A stretch of 64,000 nucleotides of DNA from positions 2,332,001 to 2,396,000 of the forward strand of contig NZ_CP075191.1 of NCBI RefSeq assembly GCF_020510625.1, written 5' to 3'. The position numbers and the translations under genes were made by a program. Of this stretch, positions 60,923-64,000 are shown in pieces. The notes under the pieces were generated by a model. It was not told the DNA's origin. It did no database searches and worked only from the letters and a program-made list of their open reading frames with translations. How positions within the stretch are numbered: the first letter of the stretch is position 1; each line of letters opens with the position of its first letter. This DNA is from Ferribacterium limneticum. Its GTDB lineage: Bacteria > Pseudomonadota > Gammaproteobacteria > Burkholderiales > Rhodocyclaceae.

Positions 60923-61285
60923 TTACCGTGCATTGGGGGGTATTGGCGATGTCACTGACGATGACGGCGAAAGAGGTGTCGGCGCTGGCGATGCCGGAGG
61001 AGGACTTGAGTAATCAGGAAGGGAGGCGGGGCCTGGTGCAGCAGCTCTTTCTCTTGCATTCTCAGCCGCTTGCCTTGCTGTGTAAGCCTTTTGTCTTTCA
61101 AGCTCTTGCTTGGCAGCGGCGGGATCACTGTCCGATTCACTTGGGCTTATTTTTTCAATCACCGCGCCCTTGGCACAAGGGGTATCGGAATAAACAGTTT
61201 CTCCAGATGACGTGTGACATGTAAACACATCTGCGCTGGACACATTCGAACAAAGTAGCAGTGCAAAAAAAACACAGTAGCGCAT
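60923..61285 (-). CDS. DUF4124-type exported protein
   Basis: A 120-residue protein with a signal peptide (MRYCVFFALLLCSNVSSA) and the DUF4124 start VFTCHTSSGETVYSDTPCAKG, followed by a charged helix and a Pro/Ser-rich tail. DUF4124 proteins are small secreted or periplasmic proteins of unknown role, common in betaproteobacteria; the two cysteines may form a disulfide. GGAGG lies about 7 bases before the ATG. The A+T content around 61290-61430 is higher than elsewhere in the window and that stretch holds nothing I recognise. Confidence 0.8.
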   Translation of the reverse strand: MRYCVFFALLLCSNVSSADVFTCHTSSGETVYSDTPCAKGAVIEKISPSESDSDPAAAKQELERQKAYTARQAAENARERAAAPGPASLPDYSSPPPASPAPTPLSPSSSVTSPIPPNAR

Positions 61286-61430
61286 GGAAACCTCCTTTAC
61301 GTTACCAATCTACACCCCAAAGATTACTGCTACAAAAACTTTAAATCCATTTCCAGGACAAAAAAAACACAGGTGTATATCCAACTGAAACAGATTGGTG
61401 AGAGAAACCTAAAATTCCACGCAGAAAACA

Positions 61431-61456
61431 AAAAAGCCACCTGAACGGTGGCTTTT
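61431..61456 (-). terminator. Terminator of the tRNA-Arg pair
   Basis: GCCACC - TGAAC - GGTGGC stem (61436-61452). On the minus strand it is followed by a run of T, 14 bases beyond the end of the first tRNA gene. Confidence 0.85.
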
Positions 61457-61469
61457 GCATGTTTTTAAC

Positions 61470-61546
61470 TGGTGCGCCCGGAGCGATTCGAACGCCCGAC
61501 CCCTTGGTTCGTAGCCAAGTACTCTATCCAGCTGAGCTACGGGCGC
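61470..61546 (-). tRNA. tRNA-Arg (anticodon ACG)
   Basis: A 77-base tRNA with encoded CCA. On the minus strand the acceptor GCGCCCG pairs with CGGGCGC, the anticodon loop is CTACGAA (ACG) between CTTGG and CCAAG, and the T-loop is GTTCGAATC. ACG is deaminated to ICG and reads CGU, CGC and CGA. Identical to the copy at 61594. Confidence 0.96.
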
Positions 61547-61593
61547 ACTGCTAAAAACAACTGACCAAACTATTGATTGGTCTTATTTCTGAA

Positions 61594-61670
61594 TGGTGCG
61601 CCCGGAGCGATTCGAACGCCCGACCCCTTGGTTCGTAGCCAAGTACTCTATCCAGCTGAGCTACGGGCGC
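61594..61670 (-). tRNA. tRNA-Arg (anticodon ACG), second identical copy
   Basis: Same 77 bases as the copy at 61470, 47 bases upstream of it on the minus strand. The two are most likely one transcript ending at 61431. A tandem duplication would raise the dose of the main arginine tRNA. Confidence 0.96.
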
Positions 61671-61734
61671 ACTGTCAGAGCGGCGCATTATACGGACACG
61701 AGCGTAGAATGCAAGGGTTTTCAGGAAAAAAGCG

Positions 61735-62001
61735 ATGTCCACAGTCTCCGTCCGAATGCCGAAATACCCCGAGTGCTGGTCAAGTTGCGGTTCGTGTGCG
61801 AGCGGCAACGTGTTCATTCTCGAACTTTTGGTCAAGGTCGGTGATGTCGTGGAACGGGACGACAACATCCTGACGCTGGAAACCGGCAAGGTGGCGCTGG
61901 ATATTCCCTCCCCCTACGCTGGCCGGGTGGTGGAAATCCACGTCACCGAGGGCGATACAGTTGCTGAAAACGCACTGCTGGTAACGCTGGAATCAGCCTG
62001 A
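61735..62001 (+). CDS. Small lipoyl/biotinyl-domain protein with cysteine cluster
   Basis: An 88-residue stand-alone lipoyl-type domain. The modified lysine is in LETGKVALDIPSPYAG, with VGDVVERDDNIL before and VTEGDTVAENALLVTLES after, as in E2 lipoyl domains. Unlike them it carries C14, C18 and C21 (PECWSSCGSCASG) in the first loop. No 2-oxo-acid dehydrogenase genes are adjacent. It starts 65 bases from the divergent tRNA genes. It may be a free lipoate carrier; the Cys cluster could bind a metal or sulfur. I do not know a named family for it. Confidence 0.8.
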   Translation: MSTVSVRMPKYPECWSSCGSCASGNVFILELLVKVGDVVERDDNILTLETGKVALDIPSPYAGRVVEIHVTEGDTVAENALLVTLESA

Positions 62002-62038
62002 GCCAGCCCTGAAGCAAGCCCGGCTCGCCGCGGCACCT

Positions 62039-62380
62039 TCATTTTTGGGCATCGACCGCCATGCCGTTGCGCACCTCGCGCACGCCGCGCACGCTGCTGG
62101 CGAGATCGAGCGCCCGACGCAAGGCATGTTCGTCGGGAACCGTGCCGGCAACGGTAACTACCGCAGATTTGGAAGAGACCCGAATCCTGGAGCCGGCCAG
62201 ACCGACATCGGTACGCAGGATGGTTTCAACCTTGTCGGTGAGCGTGCTGTCGAGCGCATCGTTATTGGCAACCACGGCGGCCAGGACTTGCGGGTCATCG
62301 GTGGCGAAGGCGGAAAGCGCCAGACCGACAAAAGTGGCGACGGCAACCAGCGTGGCGACAAAGAAATTACGAATGAGCAT
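62039..62380 (-). CDS. BON-domain periplasmic protein
   Basis: A 113-residue exported protein: signal peptide to about residue 26 (ALSAFA), then one BON domain (LTDKVETILRTDVGLAGSRIRVSSK, VVTVAGTVPDEHALRRALDLASSV and VREVRNGM). BON domains bind phospholipids or support envelope stability, as in OsmY. GGGGAA upstream fits ATG 62380. It is convergent with the lipoyl-domain gene and separate from the regulator gene upstream. Confidence 0.88.
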   Translation of the reverse strand: MLIRNFFVATLVAVATFVGLALSAFATDDPQVLAAVVANNDALDSTLTDKVETILRTDVGLAGSRIRVSSKSAVVTVAGTVPDEHALRRALDLASSVRGVREVRNGMAVDAQK

Positions 62381-62548
62381 GGCGATTCCCCTTTTTATTG
62401 AATGCCAATGCTCAATGCGAACTTCGTGCCAGATTTAATTTACCGCTTTAAATCATATGCTTAATAAAAAACAAGGCGAAACCATTCGCCTGATTCAGTC
62501 GTCTGCCAGCGACAGGTATTTCCCGTCAGCCTGATTGACCCTGCCGGA

Positions 62549-63958
62549 TCAGCGTTCGGCCATCGCCTCGCTGTCACTGCGGAACATCGCCGGGGTCAGG
62601 TCATGCTTTTGCAGCAGACGGTAGAACTCTGTCCGGTTGCGTTCGGCAATGCGTGCTGCATCGGCAACGTTGCCATCGGTCAGCTTGAGTAGCTGAACGA
62701 GGTAATTGCGCTCGAAACGCTGCTTGGCGTCGGCGTAGGTCAAGGCATCCATGGCCGGCACACGCAGGGCGCGCTGGACGAGGGTCAGTGGGATCAATGG
62801 CGTCGAGGTCAGCGCGCAGCTTTGTTCGACCACATTGAAGAGCTGCCGGACGTTGCCCGGCCAGGCGGCAGTAGCCAATGCCTCCAGCGCCTCCGGGGCG
62901 AAGCCATTGACCTGCTTGCCGTACTTGCCGGCGAGTATCTGGACGAAATGGGAAGCGAGCAGCGGGATGTCTTCTCGCCGTTCATCAAGACGCGGCAGGG
63001 TCAGGGAGACGACATCGAGGCGGTAGTAGAGATCCTCGCGGAACTGGCCTTGCGCCATGGCGGCATCGAGATCGCGATGGGTGGCCGACAGCAAACGGAC
63101 ATCCACCGGCTCGGCCTTGGTCGTGCCCACCGGCCGGACGACGCGCTCCTGCAACACGCGCAGCAGCTTGACCTGCAGGGCCAGCGGCATGTCGCCGATT
63201 TCGTCGAGGAAGAGCGTGCCGCCATTGGCCGCCTGAAACAGGCCGACGCGGTTGGTGGCTGCGCCGGTGAAGGCGCCCTTGGCATGGCCGAACAATTCCG
63301 ACTCGAGCAATTGCTCGGGGATGGCCCCGCAATTGATGGCGATAAACGGCCCCTTGGCGCGCGGACTGGCCCGGTGGATGGCTCGCGCCAACACCTCCTT
63401 GCCGGAGCCGCTTTCGCCACGGATCAGCACGCTGGCGTCGGAGGCAGCAATCATGCGCGCTTCAGCCATCAACTCGGCCATGCGGCTGCTGCGGAAGATA
63501 ACGCCGGCCATCCAGGCATCGTCTGCCTCGGCAGTCACTGGTGGCAGTTCGCCGACATGCGGCGTTGGTGCCGATAGCTGCAGGGCGCGATCAATCTTTT
63601 CGAGCAGGATCTGGCTGTCGAAAGGCTTGGTCAGGTAGCCAAAGACACCACGGGAGGTGGCATCGACGGCATCAGGAATATTGCCGTGCGCCGTGAGCAG
63701 AATGACCGGCAAGGTCGGCCGCGTGCGCCGGATTTCCTCGAACAATGCCAGACCATCGAGACCGGGCAGACGAACATCGCTGACAACGAGCCGCGGCGGA
63801 TCGACTGCGATCTGGGCGAGCGCCTGTTCGGCCGAGCCGACCGCAGATACCCGGAACCCCCTCGCCCGCAGGCGCATAGTCAGCAAGCGGAGGATGTCCT
63901 CATCGTCATCGACCACCAGCACATGGGCGCCGACCGCCTTTGCCGGCGCCGCGATCAT
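62549..63958 (-). CDS. glrR: Sigma54-dependent response regulator, GlrR-like
   Basis: A 469-residue regulator. The receiver has VLVVDDDEDIL and the phospho-acceptor Asp in LVVSDVRLPGLDG near 60. The AAA+ domain has [28 protein letters not shown] and ATHRDLDA. A Fis-type helix-turn-helix lies near the end (GNVADAARIAERNRTEFYRLL). The combination of a long receiver linker and the NRTEFYRLLQKHDLTP end is typical of GlrR (YfhA), which responds to envelope stress with kinase GlrK. The kinase would lie upstream, beyond the window edge, with its stop overlapping this start. Confidence 0.88.
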   Translation of the reverse strand: MIAAPAKAVGAHVLVVDDDEDILRLLTMRLRARGFRVSAVGSAEQALAQIAVDPPRLVVSDVRLPGLDGLALFEEIRRTRPTLPVILLTAHGNIPDAVDATSRGVFGYLTKPFDSQILLEKIDRALQLSAPTPHVGELPPVTAEADDAWMAGVIFRSSRMAELMAEARMIAASDASVLIRGESGSGKEVLARAIHRASPRAKGPFIAINCGAIPEQLLESELFGHAKGAFTGAATNRVGLFQAANGGTLFLDEIGDMPLALQVKLLRVLQERVVRPVGTTKAEPVDVRLLSATHRDLDAAMAQGQFREDLYYRLDVVSLTLPRLDERREDIPLLASHFVQILAGKYGKQVNGFAPEALEALATAAWPGNVRQLFNVVEQSCALTSTPLIPLTLVQRALRVPAMDALTYADAKQRFERNYLVQLLKLTDGNVADAARIAERNRTEFYRLLQKHDLTPAMFRSDSEAMAER

Positions 63959-64000
63959 CGCTTGACTCCTTCGGGGCGTGTCGTCCGTGAGCGTGGGGTC
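63955..64000 (-). CDS. C-terminal tail of the upstream gene, probably the partner kinase (partial)
   Basis: On the minus strand a frame enters from the window edge and ends TRPEGVKR-stop at a TGA (63955-63957) that overlaps the regulator ATG. This ATGA coupling is the normal pattern for a kinase-regulator pair. Only 15 codons are visible, so the identity as the sensor kinase is inferred from position. Confidence 0.45.
   Translation of the reverse strand, partial: TPRSRTTRPEGVKR

Noticed and set aside
1..64000. CRISPR arrays, prophage, rRNA operons or complete insertion sequences
   Set aside because: No regularly spaced direct repeats, phage structural genes, rRNA sequence or transposase genes were seen. 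The repeats present are short palindromes scattered singly.

Overview
The window looks like a chromosomal segment of a GC-rich, facultatively anaerobic betaproteobacterium. Gene content and protein style point to the Rhodocyclales (Dechloromonas/Azonexus-like); this is inferred from content, not from a phylogenetic marker. Genes are dense, on both strands, and mostly in tight operons with ATGA-type overlaps.

Layout. 1-1420: edge of a leucine-rich-repeat gene and two small genes. 1663-10466: a type I restriction-modification island in the order hsdR, ParD-like/RelE-like toxin-antitoxin pair, fic, hsdM, DUF559 nuclease, hsdS. 10477-19733: housekeeping and regulatory genes (conserved unknown, ModA-like binding protein, hybrid kinase, parC, phasin, Sir2, FliL-like). 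20024-28831: a long envelope copper/thiol operon (small membrane protein, SCO, ABC transporter, membrane protein, TlpA, small metal-binding proteins, Cu P-type ATPase) followed by a Crp/Fnr regulator. 28919-35477: a FecI-FecR-TonB receptor-NosL-like operon on the minus strand, facing a SafE-like gene and two further NosL-family genes. 35510-38871: a sensor kinase and sigma54 response regulator. 39282-42754: a phosphonate-type ABC transporter. 42842-47529: trmA, a hybrid kinase, a DsrE protein and rhlE. 47794-59678: a selenium/formate locus: selenocysteine formate dehydrogenase fdnGHI, fdhE, selA, three accessory redox/MOSC genes, selB and the tRNA-Sec gene. 59827-64000: GcvH-like and DsrE genes, two tRNA-Arg genes, a lipoyl protein, a BON protein and a GlrR-like regulator.

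Two regulatory circuits can be read from the DNA. First, a palindrome GGACA-N3-TGTCC occurs twice upstream of a textbook sigma54 promoter for the formate dehydrogenase operon and again upstream of the sigma54 regulator gene at 38871. This predicts that this two-component system drives fdnGHI. Second, a 17-bp palindrome of type TGCGRC-N5-GYCGCA sits 22-23 bp upstream of a -10 hexamer at three promoters: the copper operon, the fecI operon and the NosL pair. This predicts one Crp/Fnr-type regulon, and the Crp/Fnr protein encoded at 28079 is the obvious candidate regulator.

The segment is also rich in short palindromic repeats of several families. Some sit in intergenic DNA, one sits inside a terminator, and several lie in frame inside genes (hsdM, the DUF559 gene, selB, fic and phnC), where they encode low-complexity peptide inserts.
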